Of a DNA stretch of 64,000 bases, positions 47,319 to 55,854 are shown piece after piece. Where the stretch lies: NCBI RefSeq assembly GCF_900111645.1, contig NZ_FOHQ01000006.1, forward strand, positions 114,755 through 178,754, written 5' to 3'. Numbering within the stretch: position 1 is the first letter of the stretch; each line of letters starts with the position of its first letter. The notes beneath the pieces were generated by a model. It was not told where the DNA came from, did no database searches, and was given only the letters and a program-made list of their open reading frames with translations. This stretch comes from Methanococcoides vulcani (lineage in GTDB: Archaea; Halobacteriota; Methanosarcinia; Methanosarcinales; Methanosarcinaceae). The translations under genes were made by a program, and so were the position numbers.

Positions 47319-47339
47319 ACTTGTTTATTCAAATAAATA
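47319..47339 (-). promoter_or_regulatory. Palindromic TATA-like promoter motif, second copy
   Basis: ACTTGTTTATTCAAATAAATA is nearly the same as the block at 34181-34200, with similar spacing to a downstream start. The rest of 47290-47611 shows no gene; one plus-strand frame at 47396 lacks a ribosome site and family likeness. Confidence 0.35.
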
Positions 47340-47611
47340 GTGCCTGTTACGAAGTCAATTTTATTGAAAATTGGCGCTAAAATAGGGAACTTCCAATGGT
47401 AATTTTGAGTTATCTGTCTTTTTCACTTCTCCGGAAGGACCACTTGTATTTACAACATAAAATTTCCAAATATTCTAGTTCACTATCTCACAGCAATTGC
47501 TTAAAGGATGAGGTTTTGATTAATAGAAGGGTTCATAGTTGTCAGATGAAAAAAAATACTGTTCAAAAAACTATAAATATAACTTCATCAGATTTTTAGA
47601 AGGGCAACTAT

Positions 47612-47875
47612 ATGGGTACTGTTAATAAAGAGCTGGAAGTAGCAAGAAACAGTTTATTCGATCTCACAATGGGATACCAATTTTTGAATATTCGTCCATC
47701 GAAAGCAAGGGCGATAAGAGTAATAGATAATATCCCAACAGAAATCGATGATCGTTTGGTTCTTCAAGAAATGAAAATGGAGTGCCGACCTAGGTCAAAG
47801 GATCAAAAACATGAGTCCCTACCTGAAGGTATCGGTGATACTGATAAGTTTCTTCAGCAATATCAAGAGATATAA
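47612..47875 (+). pseudogene. N-terminal remnant of a DUF4011-type helicase protein
   Basis: An 87-codon frame with a ribosome site (AAGGG) whose sequence (RNSLFDLTMGYQFLNIRPSK, then IRVIDNIP and MECRPRSKDQK) matches the opening of large DUF4011 superfamily 1 helicase/nuclease proteins, normally well over 1,000 residues long. The frame ends after KFLQQYQEI, so nearly all of the protein is missing. It sits just upstream of the three-ATPase operon and may be a lost member of it. Confidence 0.5.
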
Positions 47876-48105
47876 ATGGGATTTGGGTCTGAAAAAGCGA
47901 AAAGAAATGAATTGCTGATAAACGGAAGGAACAATTAAAAATCATGCTTGCTAAACGAGACGATCGGACAATAGAAGACGTCAGAGAAGTTATTTTCAAG
48001 GAATTTGATGTCAAGGAGCTTTCATCTGTGAAAGCTCGAACCTTGAAGTGGGTGCCATGCTGCTCAAGGAAAGTTATTGATAAATGAAGGAATAGCTATG
48101 AATTC
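47876..48105 (+). pseudogene. Frameshifted small gene
   Basis: Three overlapping frames together read as one coherent small protein. MGFGSEKAKRNELL starts at ATG 47876. IADKRKEQLKIMLAKRDDRT continues through EFDVKELSSV in a second frame from about 47911. ESSNLEVGAMLLKESY ends in a third. Two small indels would restore a protein of about 70 residues. The piece from ATG 47944 (behind AAGGAA) to 48087 could still be made. No family recognised. Confidence 0.4.
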
Positions 48106-48967
48106 GAATGCTAATCTCAATGAATTGGAAGAGTTTAATCTAATAAAAAAGGAAGCTTTAAGGTTATCTAAAAGTTTTGAAGATGTTAAAAAAATCAATC
48201 CAAAAGACGCAGAATTTATTGAAAACCTTGAAAAATACCATAAGAAAATCCCTAAAGGAGAAGATGTTAAGAGATCCGTTGAAGAAATAGGCAGACGGAT
48301 GGAACAATTTATTGAAAAATCAAAACAACAGAGATCAATTTCATTTCCGAGAACATTCAATAAGTATCTACAATCCCTTAATGAAACCCCGAAAAGATAC
48401 CAGATCATTGACACTACAATTGTGCGTGTTGGTTGTCTTCAAATTGAAACAAAACCAGAAATAGCAAAAATTCGCTTTTTGTTCAATAAAATAGTTTTAA
48501 TTCCATGGAAACCTGTAGTTACGGTTGAAGATGTCAATAAATATGAAATAGAGGCGCTTGATAAGCTAAAATCTGCTGAAATTCCAGAAGATATTCTTGC
48601 AGATATATTCCTTAGAGCATACAAAAATATCCGCTATACTCGTGAAAAAACAAATAAAGCAAATCCGTCTCTCGTTCCTATTAATGACTTGTATTCCGAA
48701 ACACTTGTTGAACTCTTCCGTCAGCAGATTATAGGTAGAAAAAAATTCAATACAAAGTTAAAGGAGATATATCTGCCAGACTGGGCATTTGTTTATAATC
48801 TTGATCGATACCGACATATGTATCATTCACTCCCTGATGAAAAAAGATTATCCTTTGAAATAGGAAGTCAGTCTGAGACCGAAAAGATTGGTGTAGTGCT
48901 AAACGGCCTTGACCCCAAATCAGTGTACAAAAAGATTTGTTATGTTAGTGGAAGAGGAGATATTTAA
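48098..48967 (+). CDS. Unrecognised first protein of the three-ATPase operon
   Basis: 289 residues from the ATG at 48098, chosen for the AAGGA site; the frame is open 7 codons upstream. The N-terminal 90 residues are a charged helical or coiled-coil region. The middle (TIVRVGCLQIETKPEIAKIRFLF cut here) is beta-rich, and the C-terminal part is again helical (LPDWAFVYNLDRYRH) with a final VYKKICYVSG. I know no family for it. Its stop overlaps the start of the first ATPase, so it is an integral subunit. A role as scaffold or specificity factor, replacing the TerB-type proteins seen beside similar ATPases, is speculation. Confidence 0.7.
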   Translation: MNSNANLNELEEFNLIKKEALRLSKSFEDVKKINPKDAEFIENLEKYHKKIPKGEDVKRSVEEIGRRMEQFIEKSKQQRSISFPRTFNKYLQSLNETPKRYQIIDTTIVRVGCLQIETKPEIAKIRFLFNKIVLIPWKPVVTVEDVNKYEIEALDKLKSAEIPEDILADIFLRAYKNIRYTREKTNKANPSLVPINDLYSETLVELFRQQIIGRKKFNTKLKEIYLPDWAFVYNLDRYRHMYHSLPDEKRLSFEIGSQSETEKIGVVLNGLDPKSVYKKICYVSGRGDI

Positions 48968-50157
48968 TGGGGAACAGACCATTACCCGATCCAGATGCTG
49001 TTTATGATATACTGTTCTCTCTGTCTGAAACGGGAGATCCAAAACCTGGGGCAGCAAGCGTTATTGATGTTGGAAGTGAACAATTTATAGATTATATCGA
49101 AAATGAGATCTTAGATAATTTTGTCTCCAGCGGAGGATCTACTTGCCGTTTTTTTGAAGGATCTTATGGATCTGGAAAGACACACATTCTTCAGTTGATA
49201 GAAGATCGTGCACTGGAAAATGGGTTTGTAGTATGTCATATTGATCTTAAACATGATTTGAGTTTTGGGGAATGGGACCAAATTACTAAACACATTCTTG
49301 AAAATTGCTATATAAAATACGATAATAGGATTATTCGCCGCTTCCCTGAAATTCTGGAGGCACTTGAGCACAATGAGTTCCTCCATAGAGATGATTATAA
49401 AGAAATCCAGTTGCAACACGCCTGCTTTCAAAATGCTATCCAGTATGCTATTAGCCGATCTTTGCTTGATGATAATGCATGGTATACATTACGCCGCTAT
49501 CTATTAGGTGAAAAAGTTAGAGTGTATGAACTGAAAGAAGCTGGATTAAAAAGAGTAAAAAAATCGTTATCAAAAAATAATGCTGAACAAGTTCTCAACA
49601 CCGTGCTGAACTCATTCTATTATCTTGGGCTAAAAGGAACAATCCTTCTTTTTGATGAAACGGATAGATCCTGGACATCATCAAGAAAACCTATCCCTAA
49701 GAGAGTTACCGTTGCAGCGAATCTTATTCGCCGCTTCATTGATTCCTGTTCCTCTGGTGAAATTGCTGGAACAGTTGCCACATTCGCAGTTTTACCGAAT
49801 TTTATAAGGGACTGTATTGATTGTTATCCTGCGCTTGGGCAGCGGTTGGAAGTTCAGTGGAATGATGCTACAAAAATGTCGTGGAGATCTCCGATTTTAC
49901 CAGTGAATGCAGTTAATTCTTACTTTTTAAATGTGGAAAATCCGCTTAATCAGAGGGAGTTGTTTCTTGAACATGCCATAAATAAATTCAAAAGTCTGGT
50001 TGAATATTGTGGTGGTAATACGGATGATATTGAAAATGATTTTCAAACAATAGGGAGGCAGGAACTTCAAAACTGGGCCGGTGATGAATATAAAAGAGCG
50101 ATTATCAGAGCGTTGACAACTTGTGCGGTCGATAGAATTGACGAGTACAGAGTTTGA
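48967..50157 (+). CDS. BrxD-like (DUF2791-type) P-loop ATPase A
   Basis: A 396-residue ATPase with Walker A FEGSYGSGKTH (about 63-73) and Walker B ILLFDETD with Asp230-Glu231. The arrangement is of the BREX BrxD/DUF2791 type, ORC/Cdc6-like AAA proteins that load DNA machines. VGSEQFIDYIENEILDNFV before Walker A is the usual family lead-in. The ATG overlaps the previous stop. It is the first of three related but distinct ATPases in a row, suggesting a hetero-oligomeric ring or clamp-loader-like complex. Confidence 0.75.
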   Translation: MGNRPLPDPDAVYDILFSLSETGDPKPGAASVIDVGSEQFIDYIENEILDNFVSSGGSTCRFFEGSYGSGKTHILQLIEDRALENGFVVCHIDLKHDLSFGEWDQITKHILENCYIKYDNRIIRRFPEILEALEHNEFLHRDDYKEIQLQHACFQNAIQYAISRSLLDDNAWYTLRRYLLGEKVRVYELKEAGLKRVKKSLSKNNAEQVLNTVLNSFYYLGLKGTILLFDETDRSWTSSRKPIPKRVTVAANLIRRFIDSCSSGEIAGTVATFAVLPNFIRDCIDCYPALGQRLEVQWNDATKMSWRSPILPVNAVNSYFLNVENPLNQRELFLEHAINKFKSLVEYCGGNTDDIENDFQTIGRQELQNWAGDEYKRAIIRALTTCAVDRIDEYRV

Positions 50158-50252
50158 ATGTCGATTCAATTGTAGTCACCTCTTTAAAATAAATTATCAT
50201 TAGAAATCATTACTAAAAATTAGCAAAATAATTGCTAAATAGGAGGATTAGA

Positions 50253-52172
50253 ATGAGTGTGAAATTGTTCTATGGCAAAAAAACTGATTTCGAACACGAA
50301 TATAAACAATTGAAGGAAATTATTAATATTATTCAAAAAGAGTATGAAGAGGATATGTATATACTCACAAATGTACTCGTCTCAAATGGGGAAATCGACT
50401 GTATTCTTTTGACCAAAAAGGGACCAGTAATCCTTGAAACAAAGAATTATGAAGGTGAGATCATTGGATCTGAAAATGGAGATTGGATCGTCAAAACCCC
50501 AGATGAAGTAAATCTGAACAAAAACTTATTTCAGCAATTGAAAAGTCATCGAACAGATCTGTTCAGCAAATTAGAAAAAATAAGGGAAGAACACTTTCCA
50601 CGTATTGAGGAAAAAGATCTTTGGAAAATTAATTCATGGGGTTATTTCAAGAAAGGGAGCTGCTATCCTGATGGTCAGATTAACAAAGATGCTGTAAAAT
50701 GGTTCGATATCGTTACTGCAGAGAATCTAATGAAAAAACTGGGATCAATATATTCTGGATATACATTATTTACAACAGATATGGATGAAATCGTAGCTGG
50801 ATTAAATCTCTCGGAGTGGACTGAAGATATTAGTGACAAATCCGAAGAATTAAATAAAGAACCTGTTAGGCAGGAAGCTTTATTAGACGCAAGCCGAGAC
50901 GTAAAAACTGTAGAAATTATTGACCTAATTGATCAAATGTCTGAAAATGGGACTGCACCAGAAGATGGATGCACTCTTTTTGGGATTGGGAACGATGAGT
51001 ATATACAGAGAATTAAAGAAGTATATCTGGAAAAAAGATTCAGAAGAAAAGGTTCATCTGAAAAATTTGTGGTTGGCCCATTTGGTTCAGGAAAGTCTCA
51101 TTTTATAAATCAGCTTACTGAAGTTGCTAGGGGCATTGGTTGTGTCACGTCAACTGTTGCACTAACTAAAGATGTCGATGTAACCAGTAATTTTTCAATA
51201 TACAGAGAGGTTGCAAGACAAATTCGTCCTCCTGACAAAAATGCAGGAAAAGGTATTAAGAACCTTATGATTTCATGTTGGAAGCGTATTGAGGAAGCAA
51301 CTCTTGATCAATGTCATCAATCAGAAGAACAAGCTTCCAACCTCTTAAGATATTGGGTTGATGGTTTAGAGCAATCTGATTTTGAGCTAGATATGTTCGG
51401 AAGAGTTGCGTTCCAAGCATTTGATGCTTATCTCAAACAAGATAACGATAAGTTTGATAACGCGTGCAGGTGGATGGGTGGTGAAATAGATAATAAGGCC
51501 ATTGCAAAACAACTCAATGTTCCTCCAATGACAAAGAAAGATCTAAATCTAACTGCAAGTCAGATTAATCTCTCCCTTTACAAACTCATAACAAAAGCAG
51601 GATTCTCAGGAACTGTAGTTGCTTTTGATGAAGCAGAACAGGGATTTGATATAGGTAAAACAAAAAAAAGCCAGCTTTTCTCACTCTTACAGTCTGACAT
51701 TAATTCGGTAAACAAACTAAAGGGGGGGTCTGTTTTGGTTCTTTATGCCATTACACCCAACATTTTAGAGGAGATGATGAATTTCCCCGCACTCCAGCAG
51801 AGAGTTCAAGATCCTGGGAAAAACATGAGTTTTGAAAATGGTTACACACGTGTGACTACTATCAATATCAGAAGACCAGAAAACATGTCAAAAGATGAAA
51901 TAATAAATGAATTGAAAGCAATGGGGAATAAATTAGTGGATCTTTTTTATTCTTCAGTTGGATCGGAAATTAATGTGCCAAAAGATGACGTTTTCAAAAA
52001 CATTGGGACATTAGCTGTTAGGTGTGTGGAGGATGATATTAGCATAAGTGATAGAAGACAAATGATTAAAGCAACATGCAATCTGCTGATGAACCTTTAT
52101 GATACGGGTATTTTGAAAATCCCCGAAATCACTGATATTCCCATAAGTTCTGGTTTTGATGATGAGGTATAA
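50253..52172 (+). CDS. NERD nuclease domain fused to BrxD-like ATPase B
   Basis: 639 residues from the ATG at 50253, behind a perfect AGGAGG. Residues 1-165 are a NERD domain: GEIDCILLTKKGPVILETKNY gives Asp49, Glu62 and Lys64 of a PD-(D/E)XK-like nuclease site. The rest is a BrxD-like ATPase with Walker A GPFGSGKSH (about 275-283) and Walker B VVAFDEAE (Asp459). Fusion of a nuclease to the ATPase makes this the likely effector of the operon. I am not aware of a standard BREX gene with this fusion. A 95-bp gap separates it from ATPase A. Confidence 0.75.
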   Translation: MSVKLFYGKKTDFEHEYKQLKEIINIIQKEYEEDMYILTNVLVSNGEIDCILLTKKGPVILETKNYEGEIIGSENGDWIVKTPDEVNLNKNLFQQLKSHRTDLFSKLEKIREEHFPRIEEKDLWKINSWGYFKKGSCYPDGQINKDAVKWFDIVTAENLMKKLGSIYSGYTLFTTDMDEIVAGLNLSEWTEDISDKSEELNKEPVRQEALLDASRDVKTVEIIDLIDQMSENGTAPEDGCTLFGIGNDEYIQRIKEVYLEKRFRRKGSSEKFVVGPFGSGKSHFINQLTEVARGIGCVTSTVALTKDVDVTSNFSIYREVARQIRPPDKNAGKGIKNLMISCWKRIEEATLDQCHQSEEQASNLLRYWVDGLEQSDFELDMFGRVAFQAFDAYLKQDNDKFDNACRWMGGEIDNKAIAKQLNVPPMTKKDLNLTASQINLSLYKLITKAGFSGTVVAFDEAEQGFDIGKTKKSQLFSLLQSDINSVNKLKGGSVLVLYAITPNILEEMMNFPALQQRVQDPGKNMSFENGYTRVTTINIRRPENMSKDEIINELKAMGNKLVDLFYSSVGSEINVPKDDVFKNIGTLAVRCVEDDISISDRRQMIKATCNLLMNLYDTGILKIPEITDIPISSGFDDEV

Positions 52173-52174
52173 TC

Positions 52175-53593
52175 ATGGGAGAGTATCCAAAGGAAGGAGA
52201 ACATGTAAAGACCGAATATGGTCCAGCAACTATTTCTCATATAAGAAAAAAGGAAGTTTACGTTATTCTTGAATCTGGACCTCTACAAGGCCAAAAAATT
52301 CCATTACCAATATCATCAATATCAACCTTAATTACTCCTGAGGATGTATCTAAAAAAGTCATTCGTTTCGATAAACCACAAAAAATTCCAATGAGAACAA
52401 AAGACTTAATGAATACAAAAATTCATAAGCAAAAGTGTATCGATTCTCTAAGGTTTGGGCTTGTGCCAAATGAATATATTGAGCAATTGACATTTGGATT
52501 TGAAGATCTTGAAAAATGGATGCTTTCTACATTTCCTGATTCAAATCAATCCAGAAATCAAGTGGTACATCAAATAGTTGGTCGATTTGGAGAGGGAAAA
52601 AGCCATACAATGTCTGTTATCAGGCATCTTGCTATGAGAGAAGGGTATCTAGTTGCAAGAGTTGAAGTGGATGGAAATAGAGTCAGTCTCTCAAATCCAC
52701 AGTCCTTTCTCTACAGTCTACTGAACGCACTTTCTGGAAAGAACTTAAAACCAGTGATGCCTCTTTTGAATCTGTATCTCAAAGCCATCTATAAAGGTTC
52801 TTCAGCTCCAACTGTTGTGCCACATGGTGTTAACAAAAACGACAGAATCGAAATTATGTATAACTTGATACAGCGTCTCGAGAGTTATGGGTATATTGAA
52901 CATCTTGATTATCTACTGGATTTGGTATTAACATGTAGTGATGAAATGACTGCCACTGAAGTCAAAGCGGATATCGTAGAAGCAACTAAAGATAGAATTC
53001 ATCCTTGGAGCATACGTCTTTATCCCATGATTGGAAAAACAGTGGTTGATAGGCCACGTGATTTTGTTGAGTGCATAGTAGGTACTGCTATTGTTGCAAC
53101 ACTTGCAGGATATAAAGGACTAATTGTCACCATTGATGAATTCGAAGTGGAATCTGCTTTATTAGCACCTAAAGACAAAATAAGGGCGAAAGACACCTTG
53201 AATCTTTTGTCAAAGTATCTAGTAGGCTCTACAGAATATCCAAACTCATCATTAGGAATCTATTTTGCCACAGTTCCCGAAGAAGTATCTGAGTTGAAAG
53301 AATTAATTGATATTTTGGTTGATGGTTCAGATGGGAAAACATATACTATACAAGCATTTGAAGAATGGAATTCAAATAGTTCTGAGCAAGTTTCAGTTGC
53401 AAAGAGAATTCATGAAATTTATAAAGAAAGCTATTCTTGTAACCATTATTCCGATTTGGATATTGTTTCTCGTCTCGACTCAGAAATTGACAAAATGGAT
53501 TTGTATGATAGTGGAGGTATACGAAGTTTTATGAAACAATATATTGGCTTGTTGGATTCATTATATGGACCACCATTTGGAACTGATATTTAA
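52175..53593 (+). CDS. BrxD-like ATPase C with N-terminal beta-barrel-like domain
   Basis: A 472-residue ATPase. The first 50 residues (KTEYGPATISHIRKKEVYVI and on) look like a small SH3-like beta barrel of the kind that binds nucleic acid or RNA polymerase. Walker A is VGRFGEGKSH (about 132-141) and Walker B LIVTIDEFEVES near 317-328. The RDFVECIVGTAIVATLAGYKG segment is typical of BREX BrxD. The ATG is 2 nt after the previous stop and behind GAGGT. It is the closest of the three to canonical BrxD. Confidence 0.8.
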   Translation: MGEYPKEGEHVKTEYGPATISHIRKKEVYVILESGPLQGQKIPLPISSISTLITPEDVSKKVIRFDKPQKIPMRTKDLMNTKIHKQKCIDSLRFGLVPNEYIEQLTFGFEDLEKWMLSTFPDSNQSRNQVVHQIVGRFGEGKSHTMSVIRHLAMREGYLVARVEVDGNRVSLSNPQSFLYSLLNALSGKNLKPVMPLLNLYLKAIYKGSSAPTVVPHGVNKNDRIEIMYNLIQRLESYGYIEHLDYLLDLVLTCSDEMTATEVKADIVEATKDRIHPWSIRLYPMIGKTVVDRPRDFVECIVGTAIVATLAGYKGLIVTIDEFEVESALLAPKDKIRAKDTLNLLSKYLVGSTEYPNSSLGIYFATVPEEVSELKELIDILVDGSDGKTYTIQAFEEWNSNSSEQVSVAKRIHEIYKESYSCNHYSDLDIVSRLDSEIDKMDLYDSGGIRSFMKQYIGLLDSLYGPPFGTDI

Positions 53594-53620
53594 TTCATAT
53601 ATAAGTTCTATGAGATTGAT

Positions 53621-55738
53621 ATGGAGCAAAAAGAACAAACTTTCGATATTAGTAAGGATTACGAACTTGATTGTCAACTTGTAAAGTTCCTTCCACAAAC
53701 ACATTATGCGTTTTTCCAATCATTTGGACGCTTTACTCCCGTGCAAAGGCATGCGATAATTGAAATTATTAATGGAAATAGTGCTCTCATTGTTTCCGGA
53801 ACGGCATCTGGAAAGACTGAAGCAGCTTGTGCACCTCTTATCGAAAGAAATTTGAAGAAAAAGACACCGTGGACCATATTGTATATATCGCCCACGAAGG
53901 CATTGGTTAATGATCTTTATTACCGTTTACTTGGACCAACACAGAGACTAAATCTTCGTCTAAAAAGAAGAACCGGTGACCATCGTGACAATTTGAAGCA
54001 ATTACCACATGTTCTGATCACTACTCCGGAATCCTTTGACAGTCTCTTGTGTAGAAATAAGCGTGAAGACGCTTTAGGGCATGACTTAGCTAACGTTGTT
54101 GCTGTAGTGCTAGACGAAATACATTTGTTGCATGGTACTCCAAGAGGAGAACAAATTAAATGGCTTCTTGCACGTCTTAAGAAATTACGTATATTTGCAA
54201 AAGAAAAAAGATGGAGTCGCGATTCAAATCTTCAAATCATTGGATTAAGCGCTACAGTTTCAAATCCAGAAAGTGTTCTTCATGAATACTTTCCTGACGA
54301 TGTGAAATATATCGAATGTTCCAAAAGAAGAACAATTGAAACTATTAATCCCCCATCTTCAAATACTGGAGTAAAATCTGCTCTCACAACTTATCTAAAA
54401 AACCGATATGAAAACGAGAAGTTGATTGTATTTTCAAACTCCAGAAAAAGAGTCGATGAGCTGGCAGCATATTTTAAGACAGAACTCCATGATGTTGGAT
54501 ATGAAGTATATGCCCATCATGGGAGTCTCAGTAAAGGTGAACGTGAATCTGCAGAAGAGCGTGTAAAAAATAAAGGAAAAATTGTATTGTGTGCTACATC
54601 AACTTTGGAAATAGGAGTTGACATCGGGGATATAGACCTAATTGTTTTAGATGGGCCTGCCCCTGATATTTCTTCATTGTTGCAACGAATAGGACGAGGA
54701 AATCGTCGTACAAATATTACACGTGTGTTGGTATGCGCAGAATCGGTTGCAGATTTTATTATTCAAAACGCTATGATTGATGCTGCTCGTGATGGATGGT
54801 TAGGTAATGGAGTTACTGGTCCTAATTATACTGTTGTTAAACAGCAAATAGCATCATATCTGTTTCAGGCTCCTTCAAATAGTAGAAGTGAAGAATCTCT
54901 TAAAAGTCTTTTTAATGCTTCATTGATAGACAAAGATATATTCAATTCAATTTTGAATGAAATGATTCAAGATGAGGAACTATATATCTCAAATAATATC
55001 GTTAAACTCGGAGAATATTGGTGGAAGCAGGCACGTCGGATGGGGAATATTCATTCCACAATTGAAAAAAGTAGTGGTATGAAGGTCGTAGATATTGATA
55101 GTGGTCAAACAATAGCCAGTGACGTAGTCTTTCGTGGAGGTAATGGGGTCAATATAGGAGGAAAATCCCTTAAGGTTTGTAAATGGAAAGAAAAGGCAAT
55201 TGAAGTTAGAGATATTTTGAAAGATCAGGACTTCAGTGGAAACTGGAGTTATAACGCTTTCTCGCATCATATACATTCTAGTCAACCTGCGGCATTAAAA
55301 CGATATTTAGGGGTTGCAGAGAACGTATGGCCAATTGTAAGAATCGAGGGACATCAATATGTTTTTCATTTTGGTGGTGCAGTTAGATACTCAATTATTT
55401 CCCTTCTTAATCAACAGTATGCAGAGAATCCCAAAAAAATTAAGATCAATGAATGGTACATTCGCCTTCCAGACAATGTAGACAACAAACCCCTATGGTT
55501 AATCAACTTCAATAAAAGCATGCTGAAAATATTATTAAATACTGATCTTAACATTCTAGGTAAAATTGAAAAAATATTAAATCGCCCCCTCTCAAATAAA
55601 CAATTGCCGCATAATGTCAGAGTTGAAGAAGTTTGGGAATGGTTAAATATTGATTACGAATCTGAAGTTATAATGAATTCTGACTGGCGAGTAATTTCAT
55701 ATATCGAAATTAATGATGTATTGAAACATTTCATTTAA
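53621..55738 (+). CDS. Lhr-like DEAD/DEAH helicase (BrxHI-like)
   Basis: A 705-residue superfamily 2 helicase with Q-motif region FGRFTPVQRHAI, Walker A VSGTASGKTEAA (about 57-68), VLDEIHLL, GLSAT, and motif VI LLQRIGRGNRR. The order and the HGTPRGEQIKWL segment resemble Lhr and the BREX helicase BrxHI. It lacks the full C-terminal half of bacterial Lhr. In type 2-like BREX loci BrxD and BrxHI occur together; here the helicase closes an operon with three BrxD-like ATPases but no PglZ, PglX or PglW. The start at 53621 follows GAGAT, 27 nt after ATPase C. Confidence 0.8.
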   Translation: MEQKEQTFDISKDYELDCQLVKFLPQTHYAFFQSFGRFTPVQRHAIIEIINGNSALIVSGTASGKTEAACAPLIERNLKKKTPWTILYISPTKALVNDLYYRLLGPTQRLNLRLKRRTGDHRDNLKQLPHVLITTPESFDSLLCRNKREDALGHDLANVVAVVLDEIHLLHGTPRGEQIKWLLARLKKLRIFAKEKRWSRDSNLQIIGLSATVSNPESVLHEYFPDDVKYIECSKRRTIETINPPSSNTGVKSALTTYLKNRYENEKLIVFSNSRKRVDELAAYFKTELHDVGYEVYAHHGSLSKGERESAEERVKNKGKIVLCATSTLEIGVDIGDIDLIVLDGPAPDISSLLQRIGRGNRRTNITRVLVCAESVADFIIQNAMIDAARDGWLGNGVTGPNYTVVKQQIASYLFQAPSNSRSEESLKSLFNASLIDKDIFNSILNEMIQDEELYISNNIVKLGEYWWKQARRMGNIHSTIEKSSGMKVVDIDSGQTIASDVVFRGGNGVNIGGKSLKVCKWKEKAIEVRDILKDQDFSGNWSYNAFSHHIHSSQPAALKRYLGVAENVWPIVRIEGHQYVFHFGGAVRYSIISLLNQQYAENPKKIKINEWYIRLPDNVDNKPLWLINFNKSMLKILLNTDLNILGKIEKILNRPLSNKQLPHNVRVEEVWEWLNIDYESEVIMNSDWRVISYIEINDVLKHFI

Positions 55739-55746
55739 TAATATCT

Positions 55747-55854
55747 TCAGAATTTCCATGCAGATCCCCTGTTCTCGATTAATAGTTCCTGAAGATCAAG
55801 ATATTTTGTTTGAATAGAAATGAGGCTATTCATACAACCATTTATTTCCATTTT
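55747..55854 (-). pseudogene. C-terminal half of a small gene split by IS66
   Basis: Immediately outside the left IS end the minus strand continues an open frame (KMEINGCMNSLISIQTKYLD, then QELLIENRGSAWKF) to a TGA at 55747-55749. It pairs with the 50-codon head at 57566-57718 on the other side of the element. Family unknown. Confidence 0.45.

Noticed and set aside
47396..47599. 67-codon plus-strand frame upstream of the DUF4011 remnant
   Set aside because: No ribosome site, AT-rich, ends in the promoter region of the next gene and is not protein-like.
48967..55738. Canonical BREX system
   Set aside because: No PglZ phosphatase, no PglX/BrxX methylase and no BrxC-size ATPase in the operon; the DUF1156 methylase upstream belongs to a separate operon.
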